Assembly: GCF_001746915.1 (NCBI RefSeq)
Contig: NZ_MJGC01000088.1
Span: 1 to 64,000 of the forward strand
Length of the DNA: 64,000 bases
Reading direction: 5' to 3'
Source of the DNA: Desertifilum tharense IPPAS B-1220
Lineage (GTDB): Bacteria; Cyanobacteriota; Cyanobacteriia; Cyanobacteriales; Desertifilaceae
Position numbers and translations under genes: made by a program. The notes under the pieces are model-generated. The model was given only the letters and a program-made list of their open reading frames with translations, ran no database searches and had not been told where the DNA came from. Positions 35,703 through 44,190 of the stretch are shown here, piece by piece (within the stretch, counting starts at the first letter, position 1; every line of letters starts with the position of its first letter).

Positions 35703-38240
35703 ATGAAACTTTTAACCATTGACACCAAAAGCAACTGCTACGTTATTGACTCCAACGAAATGAACCACCTGCAACAAAATGTTGCTAGTTCTTTTACTTT
35801 AGAAAAAGGCACTTTTGATATCAAAATAGCCAGCGGTCGCTATGGTTTTGCTGAAAGTAAAACTGAAGGCGAACCCTTGGTTGTGCTTTGGATATATGGG
35901 GTTGATGGTATAACCTTTATCAACAAAAATACAGGTTTTGAAACAGGAGCAACTTGGGCAACCTTAAACGGATATAACGAAAAATTACAGCTAGAGGTCA
36001 AAGAAAAAGCGGTTCTCTGTGCTTTGTTCTTTGATGTAAATAATACTGATAATCAAGGATCTGTTGACCTTTTAATTACCAGCAACAAGCCATTCTTCAA
36101 TCCTCAAACCCTAACAGTTGATAGCAAGAAAAATTGTTATGTCCTCGATCAACAAAATATATCCAGCCTGAAACAATTAAATTCCAATTTTGTTGAACTA
36201 AAACCAGGAAACTACAAGATAAAGATTCGTGAAAGTAATGCTACTTATTGGTCTTCTGAAGAGAAGTTTCAGTTAGAGCCTTGGGCTTTGCTGTGGATTA
36301 AAGATGGAAAATTCGTCTCTAATTTTACAGGTCTTGAAGTTGAAGAAACTTGGTGTTCGCTCAACGGTTTACAAGACGAATTCATTTTAGAAGTCAAAGA
36401 AAAAATCACTATTTTAGGATTTTTCTTTGATACCTACAAAGAAGATAACCAAGGACAGGTAGTTCTAGAAATTAACTCAGTGAGCAAGGCTGTAGTAGAG
36501 GAAGGCTACGAAAAACTGCCAGAACAGCCAGTAACGTCAGGCGTGAATGAAGGCAATGTTACTGTTGTAAGCACGGGTAGTGGAAGTAGCAGTGGCGGAA
36601 CAGGTTTTGCTACCAGTGGTGGTGGCGCTAGCTTCAGTGGAAGTAGCAGTGGAGGAACAGGTTTTGCTACCAGTGGTGGCGGTGCTAGCTTCAGTGGAAG
36701 TAGCAGTGGAGGCGCTAGCTTCAGCAGCGAGAATGATGTTAGCTTCACTTTCAATCAAGAACAGATGGAACGGATGTGGCAAGAGCTAGCACCCAGGTTT
36801 GAAAGCTCAATCACCATAACCGATCAAAAAGACGAAAATAAACAAGCCTACTGGGAAGGTCTTGAAAAATCGATCCTCAAAGGCTATCAAAGTCAAGCTA
36901 AACAACTTGCCATGCAAGTAGCACGACTTGAGTTCATGATGAAGACGCTCATCCAACAGACGGAGGTGAATTTTAACCAAAGCTTCCAAGGTTGGTCTGG
37001 TTACTTTAATAAAAATCTCAATGACCTGTTTATTACTCGAATTCCCCGAATCGTTAATGACCAGGTGCATCTAGCAATTACCGAACAAACCCAAGAAATT
37101 AAAAGCTTGGTGATTCAACAGATCCAAACAGAACTCAATGAACGGGTTGAGTCTGTGGTTAATCTGAAAATCACTAATCAAGCTCAAGAAATTAAGGCTT
37201 CAGTCATTCAGCAAATGCAAACAGAACTGGAGCAGCGCATTGAAAATGTCGTCAATGTCAAAATTGCGAATCAAGCTCAAGAGATTAACACATCTGTCAT
37301 TAGCCAGATCTCAACTGACATTGACCAGCGTATTGATAATGCCGTTCAACTCAAAATTGACAATCAATCTCAACAGATCGTCAATCAAGTCATTCAGCAG
37401 ATCCAAAACGACATCGATCAGCGCGTTGATAATGTCGTAACCCTAAAAATTTCCGATCAAACCCAGAATGTTAAAAATCTGGTGATTCAGCAAATGCAAA
37501 CCTACATCGATCAACGGATTGACAATGTAGTTAACCTCAAAATTGCGAATCAAGCCCAAGAGATTAACACATCTGTAGTTCACCAGATCCAAAGTAGCAT
37601 CGATCAGCGTATTGAGGCGGTAGTTAATCTCAAAATTGCGAATCACACTCCGAACATTAAGAGCCAGGTTGTTCAACAGATTGAAGCGGATTTCGATCAA
37701 CGCATCAAGTCTGTCGTTAACCAATCTACAGGTAACAGCGTTCAGTTAGTGGTTAACAATGTCACGAACGAGCTTGATAATCGCATCAATGTCAGCTTAG
37801 ACAATAAAATTGTCAACTTCCGCAATGAAGTCTCTACGCTCGTCAAGAATGAGGTGAACCAAAACTTCACAGAATCTCTCAAAACCACGATTCTATCAGA
37901 CATCAAGAAACAGCAGTTCTACGTTGATATGCAATCAATCAAAGCTGAGGTGGAGAACTTCTACGCTCGTTTAGGACAGTTTGAGAGTCAGTTATACTTC
38001 CGGATTGAACAGGGTGATACCCAACTGTATAATTGGACGCTCGAACAACTTATCGCCCTTCAAGGTTGCTTAACCGATCGCCAAGCTCTGGTTGAGATGT
38101 TTGAGTTCTTTGCGAGTAACCTTAAAGACCAACTGAATGGTGCTGAATGCGTTAGTCCTAGTCGGTTCACCCCTTGGGTAAGAAGAACTTCGCAAGCACA
38201 ACTTGAGTCTATGCAATCTCAGCAACTGCCAAACGCTTAA
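35703..38240 (+). CDS. Large repeat protein: two beta domains, Gly/Ser linker, 31-residue coiled-coil repeats
   Basis: An 845-residue protein without signal peptide or membrane helix. Residues 1-125 and about 137-262 are two copies of one beta-rich domain (TIDTKSNCYVIDS / TVDSKKNCYVLDQ, WATLNGYNEKLQLEVKEK / WCSLNGLQDEFILEVKEK). Residues 290-345 are a Gly/Ser repeat linker. From about residue 455 seven tandem 31-residue units follow (pattern VVNLKIxNQxQEIxxxVIQQIQ then QRI), predicted coiled coil. The last 100 residues form a distinct helical end. I know no named family. Fibre-like or scaffold roles are plausible. Codon use is more AT-rich than the neighbours. Confidence 0.75.
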   Translation: MKLLTIDTKSNCYVIDSNEMNHLQQNVASSFTLEKGTFDIKIASGRYGFAESKTEGEPLVVLWIYGVDGITFINKNTGFETGATWATLNGYNEKLQLEVKEKAVLCALFFDVNNTDNQGSVDLLITSNKPFFNPQTLTVDSKKNCYVLDQQNISSLKQLNSNFVELKPGNYKIKIRESNATYWSSEEKFQLEPWALLWIKDGKFVSNFTGLEVEETWCSLNGLQDEFILEVKEKITILGFFFDTYKEDNQGQVVLEINSVSKAVVEEGYEKLPEQPVTSGVNEGNVTVVSTGSGSSSGGTGFATSGGGASFSGSSSGGTGFATSGGGASFSGSSSGGASFSSENDVSFTFNQEQMERMWQELAPRFESSITITDQKDENKQAYWEGLEKSILKGYQSQAKQLAMQVARLEFMMKTLIQQTEVNFNQSFQGWSGYFNKNLNDLFITRIPRIVNDQVHLAITEQTQEIKSLVIQQIQTELNERVESVVNLKITNQAQEIKASVIQQMQTELEQRIENVVNVKIANQAQEINTSVISQISTDIDQRIDNAVQLKIDNQSQQIVNQVIQQIQNDIDQRVDNVVTLKISDQTQNVKNLVIQQMQTYIDQRIDNVVNLKIANQAQEINTSVVHQIQSSIDQRIEAVVNLKIANHTPNIKSQVVQQIEADFDQRIKSVVNQSTGNSVQLVVNNVTNELDNRINVSLDNKIVNFRNEVSTLVKNEVNQNFTESLKTTILSDIKKQQFYVDMQSIKAEVENFYARLGQFESQLYFRIEQGDTQLYNWTLEQLIALQGCLTDRQALVEMFEFFASNLKDQLNGAECVSPSRFTPWVRRTSQAQLESMQSQQLPNA

Positions 38241-38306
38241 TTATTTTGGCGATCGCATCTTTCCACCTTCTGTGGAAGGAAGCCGCTCAGTAAAGTACAG
38301 ATTGTT

Positions 38307-38334
38307 TGTAGGGGCGCGCGGCTGTGCGCCCTTG
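38307..38334. repeat. Palindromic GTAGGGGCGCGC-type intergenic repeat
   Basis: GGGCGC and GCGCCC surround GCGGCTGT. This matches the well-known dispersed cyanobacterial hairpin of the form GTAGGGGCG...CGCCC. It lies between two accessory genes. Confidence 0.75.
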
Positions 38335-38458
38335 TTTATGGCATTAAATCGAAAACGACTGTACCTTTGTGCGATCGCGGTTAACCATTCTTAGAGACAA
38401 GCACGCAGGCTATTAGGATCAACTTTCTTGCAAGAAATAACGCGTCTTCTTGCCATCT

Positions 38459-39172
38459 ATGGCAAGTATCCTTGCAGCTCTGAGGTTAAATATTAAAAGA
38501 GTAAGACTAGACTATCTTCCCATGACAGATAAAGAACTCAAAGCTTGTACGCCTATTGCAGTAAATTTAGACTATTTTAATCTTAGCTGCACTTTACCCT
38601 ATGGTTTAGAAATTCATCATATTTATCAAAGTATGAATGAGTTTATTAATTTCTTGGGATTCATTAACACTCAGTTAAAAAATAAAAATATGTCCAGATT
38701 AGAAAGCTTTTTAATGCCTGCAAATTTTAGTAGTATTGTAGGAGAGTTTATGAACATGAGCATTCCAAAGTATTGTCTTACGCTTGCAAAAAATCAATAC
38801 CCTAACGGTCATCCAGACTTAATTCCAGTTAATACCTTTTCAGAAAATGCCGTCCAGTATTCAAATCAAGGCATAGAGGTTAAAGGTTCTAGACATTTAA
38901 GTGGGTGGCAAGGACATAATCCTGAATCTGTGTGGCTAATGGTTTTTTGTTTCGATAGTAATACCTCTATTGACAGTCTTAAACAAATAGATCCAAAGCC
39001 CTTTATTTTTAGAGCTGTATACGCAGCTAAACTTGAGGAAGAAGACTGGAATTTCTCTGGACGCTCTTCTACTAGCCGTCGTACCATTACTGCCAGTGTA
39101 AATAGAAACGGATTTAGGAAGATGAAAAATAATTGGGTATATCAAAATCCTTCAATCTCTAGACAAAGTTGA
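38459..39172 (+). CDS. Probable type II restriction endonuclease
   Basis: The protein is 237 residues from ATG 38459; TTG 38450 and ATG 38522 are other possible starts. It carries a PD-(D/E)xK-like site: GHPDLIPVN with D120, then GIEVKGSRHLSGWQ with E140 and K142. It is convergent with a DNA methyltransferase gene, with 31 bases of overlap, the normal arrangement of a type II pair. The sequence is AT-rich and hypothetical on its own. The specificity is unknown. The call depends on the motif and the neighbour. Confidence 0.72.
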   Translation: MASILAALRLNIKRVRLDYLPMTDKELKACTPIAVNLDYFNLSCTLPYGLEIHHIYQSMNEFINFLGFINTQLKNKNMSRLESFLMPANFSSIVGEFMNMSIPKYCLTLAKNQYPNGHPDLIPVNTFSENAVQYSNQGIEVKGSRHLSGWQGHNPESVWLMVFCFDSNTSIDSLKQIDPKPFIFRAVYAAKLEEEDWNFSGRSSTSRRTITASVNRNGFRKMKNNWVYQNPSISRQS

Positions 39173-40086
39173 TTACTTTCAGTATAGATCTTTGCTAGCT
39201 GGGGAATAGCACTTTTGCTTTCCTCAAAGTAATTTTGATATCGTTCAATTCCAATTGCTCTATATCCCATAGCTTCTGCTGCTGCAATTGTTGAACCAGA
39301 TCCCATAAAAGGATCTACAACAATACCTTTACCCAGCGGTAAAGAAGCATAAACAATTTGTCTCAAAAACGACTGTGGTTTCAGACTAGGATGCTCTACA
39401 ATTTTACGTTCTCTTTGAGGTGTACGTTCGCTAGGGATAACATCTTCAAAAGGATTGCCATCAGGTTTTCTTCGTAAACCGCCAGTTCCAAACTCTTTAA
39501 GGCAATCACTAACCTTCATACCCTTTAAAAGAGGCTTGCGAAAAATTCCCCAAGGCTCAAAACATCCGCGAGGCATTGAGCAAACTTCATCAAACTCTAC
39601 TTCAGCATTTTTGGGTCGGTCTCCTCCCCGTAAAGTTCTAACCAACCGAATTACTGTACCTCTGTACTCAAGTCCACCATCCACTAATGCTTGGAAAACT
39701 AACTGGGATAGGAAGGTGTTAGATGCAATTAATAAATGTCCGCCAGGACAGATAGGCTGAATAGCAATTTTTGTCCATTCTACAAAGAAATTGTATAAAT
39801 TTTTTCTTTCCTTATCACTAAGAGCTGTAAAACGTGGTAAAGGAGAACGAGTGCTTCCATCAAAAGCGGGTGGTATTCTCCAAATGCCCCCTTGTTTAGT
39901 GCTTCTCTTATCTAACTGATCGAATTCATACTCTCTAACACCATATGGAGGATCGGTAACAATCGCATGAATACTATACTCAGGAATTGCACTTAGCCAG
40001 TCAAAGCAATCTGCCTGTATCGCTAAAGACTGACCATACTCGTAGGTTAAATAGTTAAATGTGAATTTAGGGTATTGGGCTACCAC
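39142..40086 (-). CDS. Site-specific DNA methyltransferase (beta-class order)
   Basis: A 314-residue amino-methyltransferase. The catalytic motif IV VTDPPYG (DPPY at residues 45-48) comes first. A variable middle part follows, then motif I DPFMGSGSTIAAAEAMGYRAIGIE near 260-285, the order of beta-class N4-cytosine or N6-adenine enzymes. It should protect the host site against the neighbouring nuclease. The overlap of the two 3' ends favours coinheritance. Specificity not deduced. Confidence 0.9.
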   Translation of the reverse strand: MVAQYPKFTFNYLTYEYGQSLAIQADCFDWLSAIPEYSIHAIVTDPPYGVREYEFDQLDKRSTKQGGIWRIPPAFDGSTRSPLPRFTALSDKERKNLYNFFVEWTKIAIQPICPGGHLLIASNTFLSQLVFQALVDGGLEYRGTVIRLVRTLRGGDRPKNAEVEFDEVCSMPRGCFEPWGIFRKPLLKGMKVSDCLKEFGTGGLRRKPDGNPFEDVIPSERTPQRERKIVEHPSLKPQSFLRQIVYASLPLGKGIVVDPFMGSGSTIAAAEAMGYRAIGIERYQNYFEESKSAIPQLAKIYTESNQLCLEIEGF

Positions 40087-40183
40087 AGACAGTTTACCAC
40101 TCGTAACTAGACTTCATGATGAATTAAAGTAGCATAGCTCAATTTCTAGTTCAACTTGGTGAGTTGAAAGTGGTAAGCAACAA

Positions 40184-40211
40184 TAAAAAAGAGAGGCAAA
40201 GCGCCTCTCTT
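40184..40211 (-). terminator. Terminator of the rbc operon
   Basis: On the minus strand AGAGAGGC and GCCTCTCT form an eight-base-pair hairpin, followed by TTTTTT. It lies about 50 bases after the rbcS stop. Confidence 0.92.
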
Positions 40212-40259
40212 CTGAGTTTTAACCGACTCTAGACTGAAGTCAGCCTAGCAATCTTGAAA

Positions 40260-40595
40260 TTAGAATCTGCTGCTGTTGGGCTTGTGGATGATGAAGCTCA
40301 GAACTTGGCATTGCTTAATATTGTCGAAACCGACAACGCGAACATAGCAGTCGCGGTATTCAGAACGGCAAGCATCCACTTCGTTCATCACTTCTTTCAC
40401 AGACTTAGCGGCAAACATCGGCAGCTTCCACATCGTCCAGTAGTGCATTTCTGGCTCAGAGGATTCGCTGAATTCTACTGCGGGGAAGAAGCCTTGATCC
40501 AGGATGTACTGGATTTGACGGGCCATTTGAGAGTCAGACAGAGGGGGCAAATAAGAAAGAGTTTCGTAGCGACGTTCTTTGGGCAGAGTTTTCAT
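40260..40595 (-). CDS. rbcS: Rubisco small subunit (RbcS)
   Basis: A 111-residue protein, MKTLPKERRYETLSYLPPLSD, with the conserved EMHYWTMWKLPMF and CYVRVVGFDNIKQCQ motifs of the form IB small subunit. It is the last gene of rbcL-rbcX-rbcS and stands before the terminator at 40184. No carboxysome anchoring extension is present on this protein. Confidence 0.99.
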   Translation of the reverse strand: MKTLPKERRYETLSYLPPLSDSQMARQIQYILDQGFFPAVEFSESSEPEMHYWTMWKLPMFAAKSVKEVMNEVDACRSEYRDCYVRVVGFDNIKQCQVLSFIIHKPNSSRF

Positions 40596-40654
40596 AGCGA
40601 AAATAATGGGGGTAAATAGGTGACATCAATTCGGTGCATTGGCTTAACCCTTCC

Positions 40655-41050
40655 CTACTCATTGGGGTCGGGTTCAGCTTGCGGCTCTGAATGAGCATCA
40701 AAGTCAGGGACATTCAGTTGCGTCACCCGCTCCAAATACTGACGGCGGTGCGAAATATTGGCTTGTTGAATCTCCGTCCGTACCATCTCTGGTAAGTAGT
40801 CTGCAACTTCTTGCGCTAAATGGTCGCGGACGGTCATGACCCGAAAAGCAAGCTCTTGATTCTCCTTCAGCAAGGCTTGGAGGTACGCTTCTCCATCTTG
40901 GATTTTGTCAGCGCCCGAAAAGCTGTTGAACCAATAGGCTAAAGGCGGATTGGTTTCACTAAGCTGAGAGAAGATGATTTGCACAGCCTGGTAAGTTATA
41001 TAACTTGCCAGTACACGGGTCGTGTTTTTCGCAACTTTTTTGATATCCAT
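40655..41050 (-). CDS. rbcX: Rubisco assembly chaperone RbcX
   Basis: A 131-residue helical protein beginning MDIKKVAKNTTRVLASYITYQAV. The homodimer clamps the C-terminal peptide EIKFEFKAMD of RbcL during assembly of the large subunit octamer. That peptide is present at the end of this rbcL. The last 20 residues are an acidic, proline-rich tail typical of the family. Located between rbcL and rbcS, 83 bases after rbcL. Confidence 0.97.
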   Translation of the reverse strand: MDIKKVAKNTTRVLASYITYQAVQIIFSQLSETNPPLAYWFNSFSGADKIQDGEAYLQALLKENQELAFRVMTVRDHLAQEVADYLPEMVRTEIQQANISHRRQYLERVTQLNVPDFDAHSEPQAEPDPNE

Positions 41051-41133
41051 GTCCTGACCAAGCGGGAGTAAGAGTTTTGAGCGGTCAAGCTTTGTTTATC
41101 CAAGACTCTACACTCAAAACTCTGCTCGGAATG

Positions 41134-42564
41134 TTAGAGAGTATCCATTGCTTTGAACTCGAACTTGATTTCTTTCCAGAGTTCGCAAGCAACGGCTAGT
41201 TCAGGACTCCACTTACAAGCTTCGCGAATGACATCGCCACCTTCACGCATGAGGTCGCGGCCTTCGTTACGCGCTTGAACGCAAGCTTCCAGAGCAACGC
41301 GGTTAGCGGTTGCACCGGGAGCATTACCCCAGGGGTGTCCGAGGGTACCGCCACCGAATTGCAGAACAGAGTCGTCGCCGAAGATGTCAACCAAAGCAGG
41401 CATGTGCCATACGTGGATACCGCCGGATGCGACAGGCATTACACCAGGCATGGAAGCCCAGTCTTGGGTGAAGTAAATACCGCGAGAACGATCGAGTTCG
41501 ATGTAGTCTTCGCGCATTAGATCGACGAAGCCCATCGTGATTTCGCGTTCGCCTTCGAGTTTACCCACAACGGTACCGGAGTGCAGGTGGTCGCCACCAG
41601 ACATCCGCAGGGTTTTGGCTAATACGCGGAAGTGAATCCCGTGGTTCTTTTGACGGTCGATAACGGCGTGCATTGCGCGGTGGATGTGCAACAGGATACC
41701 GTTGTCGCGGCACCAACGAGCGAGGGTGGTGTTTGCAGTGAAACCACCAGTCAGGTAGTCATGCATGATGATCGGCATTCCGAGTTCTTTAGCGAACTCA
41801 GCGCGTTTCATCATTTCTTCGCAGGTCGGAGCGGTCACGTTGAGGTAGTGACCTTTGATTTCGCCGGTTTCAGCTTGGGCTTTGTGGATGGCTTCTGCTA
41901 CGAACAGGAAGCGATCGCGCCAGCGTTGGAACGGCTGAGAGTTAATGTTTTCGTCGTCTTTGGTGAAGTCCAAACCGCCGCGCAGACATTCGTAAACGGC
42001 ACGACCGTAGTTCTTCGCAGACAGACCGAGTTTGGGCTTAATGGTACAACCCAGCAGAGGACGACCGTACTTGTTCAGTTTGTCGCGCTCAACTTGAATC
42101 CCGTGGGGAGGCCCTTGGAAGGTCTTCAGGTAAGCAACCGGAATCCGCAAATCTTCCAAGCGCAGTGCTTTCAGAGCTTTGAAACCAAACACGTTACCTA
42201 CGATGGAGGTTAACATGTTGGTAACAGAACCTTCTTCAAACAGATCCAAGGGGTAAGCAACGTAGCAGATGTACTGGTTGTCTTCCCCAGGAACGGGTTC
42301 GATATCGTAGCAACGACCTTTGTAGCGGTCAAGGTCGGTGAGTAGGTCGGTCCACACGGTGGTCCAGGTACCTGTAGAAGATTCAGCGGCTACTGCTGCG
42401 CCTGCTTCTTCTGGAGGGACGCCGGGTTGGGGCGATACCCGGAAAGCGGCCAAAATATCAGTATCTTTGGGTGTGTAATCCGGAGTGTAGTACGTTAGCT
42501 TATAATCTTTTACCCCGGCCTGATACCCACTTTTACTCTGAGTTTGGGTTTGAGCGTAAGACAT
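41134..42564 (-). CDS. rbcL: Rubisco large subunit, form IB
   Basis: A 476-residue protein with the carbamylation and metal site GGLDFTKDDENINSQPF, loop 6 SGTVVGKLEGE and the C-terminus KEIKFEFKAMDTL. It fixes CO2 or O2 on ribulose bisphosphate in carboxysomes. ATG 42564 follows AGGAAGGG by five to six bases. The gene order rbcL-rbcX-rbcS is typical. The upstream region holds a LysR-type operator candidate. Confidence 0.99.
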   Translation of the reverse strand: MSYAQTQTQSKSGYQAGVKDYKLTYYTPDYTPKDTDILAAFRVSPQPGVPPEEAGAAVAAESSTGTWTTVWTDLLTDLDRYKGRCYDIEPVPGEDNQYICYVAYPLDLFEEGSVTNMLTSIVGNVFGFKALKALRLEDLRIPVAYLKTFQGPPHGIQVERDKLNKYGRPLLGCTIKPKLGLSAKNYGRAVYECLRGGLDFTKDDENINSQPFQRWRDRFLFVAEAIHKAQAETGEIKGHYLNVTAPTCEEMMKRAEFAKELGMPIIMHDYLTGGFTANTTLARWCRDNGILLHIHRAMHAVIDRQKNHGIHFRVLAKTLRMSGGDHLHSGTVVGKLEGEREITMGFVDLMREDYIELDRSRGIYFTQDWASMPGVMPVASGGIHVWHMPALVDIFGDDSVLQFGGGTLGHPWGNAPGATANRVALEACVQARNEGRDLMREGGDVIREACKWSPELAVACELWKEIKFEFKAMDTL

Positions 42565-42670
42565 GAAATCCCTTCCTAGGACCTACTATTTATTAATGCC
42601 AACTGGCAAGCTGCTTAAGAATATATCAAGATTTCGATAAGATAAACTTTAAATCTACTTCTTTTGATAA

Positions 42671-42689
42671 TAAACATTACTTATGTTTA
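42671..42689. promoter_or_regulatory. LysR-type operator candidate upstream of rbcL
   Basis: TAAACAT-TACTT-ATGTTTA is a perfect seven-base inverted repeat with five-base spacing, 107 bases before the rbcL ATG. It fits the T-N11-A rule of LysR regulators such as RbcR/CmpR, known to control rbc genes. The rest of 42565-42762 contains no gene. Confidence 0.6.
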
Positions 42690-42762
42690 CGGGGTTTTGT
42701 ATGTTTCGCAACAACATTGACAAAAGTCCCCTTTTGCTCTTCTTAAAGACGAGATAATCTAA

Positions 42763-42878
42763 CTCAGATCTTGCACCGCTGCCAGAAACCAGGCTTATTG
42801 CCAATTGCTCAAAACCCTTAATTTTTAGTCGAGAAACCCGGTTTCTAAGGTCTTACTCAGAATGGGGCAAGATCTGAG
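42763..42878 (+). repeat. About 110-base dispersed repeat with terminal inverted ends, copy 2
   Basis: Starts CTCAGATCTTGC and ends with its perfect reverse complement GCAAGATCTGAG. Inside are TGCCAGAAACC, AAACCCTTAATTTTT and GAGAAACCCGGTTTCT. It is homologous in inverted orientation to 23831-23942. It sits right before the promoter of the tRNA array. Confidence 0.8.
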
Positions 42879-42924
42879 GCTTAACGGACTTGGTTTGGTC
42901 TGCCAAAATTCCTGAGCTAATCCC

Positions 42925-42953
42925 TTGACGACTGTGTAGTATGCATGTAGTAT
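42925..42953 (+). promoter_or_regulatory. Promoter of the tRNA array
   Basis: TTGACG, a 17-base spacer and TAGTAT form a strong vegetative promoter. It is 117 bases upstream of the first tRNA and points into the array. Confidence 0.7.
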
Positions 42954-43069
42954 ATAAATGTGGCACGCAGGCAAGCGCCTTAATGCCCCAGATTGAACCT
43001 TGACAACTGAATCGCTGATTATTGGTTGTTTTTCGCAGTCCAGCTTCTAGAGGAGAGGCGATCGCTCTT

Positions 43070-43144
43070 GAGAGCGTGGTGTAACCGGACAACATGCCAG
43101 TCTACGAAACTGGAGACTTGGGGGTTCAAGTCCCTCCGCTCTCG
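43070..43144 (+). tRNA. tRNA-Arg(ACG)
   Basis: Acceptor GAGAGCG/CGCTCTC and discriminator G. The anticodon stem CCAGT/ACTGG encloses CTACGAA (anticodon ACG), and the T loop is TTCAAGT. CCA is not encoded. Confidence 0.93.
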
Positions 43145-43159
43145 TCAGAACATCGTTAT

Positions 43160-43233
43160 CCCCCGGTAGCTCAGTGGGTCAGAGCGCTTGACTGAAAATC
43201 AAGAGGTCGTCAGTTCAATACTGACCTGGGGGG
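43160..43233 (+). tRNA. tRNA-Phe(GAA)
   Basis: Acceptor CCCCCGG pairs with CTGGGGG (one G-T pair). The anticodon arm CTTGA-CTGAAAA-TCAAG gives GAA; the T arm is GTCAG/CTGAC. The discriminator is G where Phe tRNAs normally have A, and the body differs from the usual cyanobacterial tRNA-Phe. Confidence 0.85.
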
Positions 43234-43239
43234 CTGCGT

Positions 43240-43311
<72 letters not shown>

Positions 43312-43315
43312 TTAA

Positions 43316-43392
43316 TGGGAAGTACGCAAATTGGCAAAGCGACTCGAATTTGGATCGAGTGTTTGAGGGTTCAAGTCCTTCCTTCCCAGCCA
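43316..43392 (+). tRNA. tRNA-Gln(TTG) with encoded CCA
   Basis: Acceptor TGGGAAG/CTTCCCA, D stem CGC/GCG, anticodon arm CTCGA-ATTTGGA-TCGAG gives TTG. T loop TTCAAGT. The 3' end reads G-CCA in the DNA, which is unusual for cyanobacteria and common in phage tRNAs. Confidence 0.88.
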
Positions 43393-43470
43393 ATGTGGCG
43401 GAACTGGCAGGCTTAAAATCTGTGGGGGTACCGCTTCGCAGCAAGCAAGCTACAACTCCTGCCAGGAGTA
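43393..43470 (+). ncRNA. tRNA-Leu-like fragment or structured RNA
   Basis: ATGTGGCGGAACTGGCAG looks like the D arm of a tRNA-Leu, and CTTAAAA right after it looks like a Leu(TAA) anticodon loop. Yet the usual bases between them and a complete T arm are missing. CTGGCAGG at 43404-43411 pairs perfectly with CCTGCCAG at 43458-43465. It may be a decayed tRNA or a different small RNA. Confidence 0.45.
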
Positions 43471-43477
43471 TTGTTTT
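43455..43477 (+). terminator. Possible terminator after the first tRNA block
   Basis: ACTCCT and AGGAGT with a three-base loop, followed by ATTGTTTT. Weak but in the right place between the tRNA block and the next gene. It overlaps the pairing proposed for the tRNA-like fragment. Confidence 0.45.
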
Positions 43478-43517
43478 ACCCGAATAATTAGAGAAACTTA
43501 TCGAGGAGGTGATGTGA

Positions 43518-44147
43518 ATGACTCAAATGACGGTGACGGATGCTTTGGCGGAATTAACCTTATTGGAAAAGCGAATTAACTCAGCCAGAACAGCCTTAGA
43601 TAACAATGGCTTAATTACCGTGATTGAAGTGGGCAAGGTTCCCACCGGCTTTCGCTCTAGAGATGAGTATCAAACTCAAGCCAGAGCGGCATTACAACGG
43701 GTTGATGCTCTAATTGCTCGGCGACGCACGATTAAACGGGCTATTGTTTTATCGAACGCAGCGACAAGAGTTTCAATTGCAGGCCAAGAACTGACGGTTG
43801 CTGAAGCGATTGAAATGAAGAACTTCATCGCGTACTACGAGAGCGTTTTGAACACCATGCAATCGGCTTATACTCGCGCTCGCCGCGATTATGACATAGC
43901 TCAAGCGAAAGTGAAAGAACGCCTTGACAAGTTAGCAATGGAAGTCTTGGGTAAGAATGCGGCGTCTGAGAAGTATCAGTCTTTGGCGGATAGCTTTTTG
44001 GCGCGTGAGGGGGTTGAACTGCTAGACCCCACCCACTTAGCAGAGGAAATAGAAAGACGGCAAGCGTTTATTGAAGAGTTTAAATCAACTTGCGATCGCA
44101 TTCTCTCGATTAGCAATGCCCGCACGATGATTGAAGTTCCCGATTAA
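43518..44147 (+). CDS. Coiled-coil protein in the tRNA array
   Basis: A 209-residue helical protein starting MTQMTVTDALAELTLLEKRI, after GAGGAGGTGATGTG. No signal peptide. Central phrases are ALIARRRTIKRAIVLSNAAT and VAEAIEMKNFIAYYESVLN, then a long charged helix. I recall similar coil-containing small proteins in phage and prophage genomes, but I cannot name the family. It is placed between tRNA genes and is probably cotranscribed with them. No catalytic motif seen. Confidence 0.7.
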   Translation: MTQMTVTDALAELTLLEKRINSARTALDNNGLITVIEVGKVPTGFRSRDEYQTQARAALQRVDALIARRRTIKRAIVLSNAATRVSIAGQELTVAEAIEMKNFIAYYESVLNTMQSAYTRARRDYDIAQAKVKERLDKLAMEVLGKNAASEKYQSLADSFLAREGVELLDPTHLAEEIERRQAFIEEFKSTCDRILSISNARTMIEVPD

Positions 44148-44190
44148 AATAGACTTGCTGGCCGCTCGAAAATCTCTAAATTTATGGTTT

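Noticed and set aside
37080..37740. Regular 93-base repeats that could look like a CRISPR or VNTR
   Set aside because: They are in-frame coding repeats of the 31-residue coiled coil and have no spacers.
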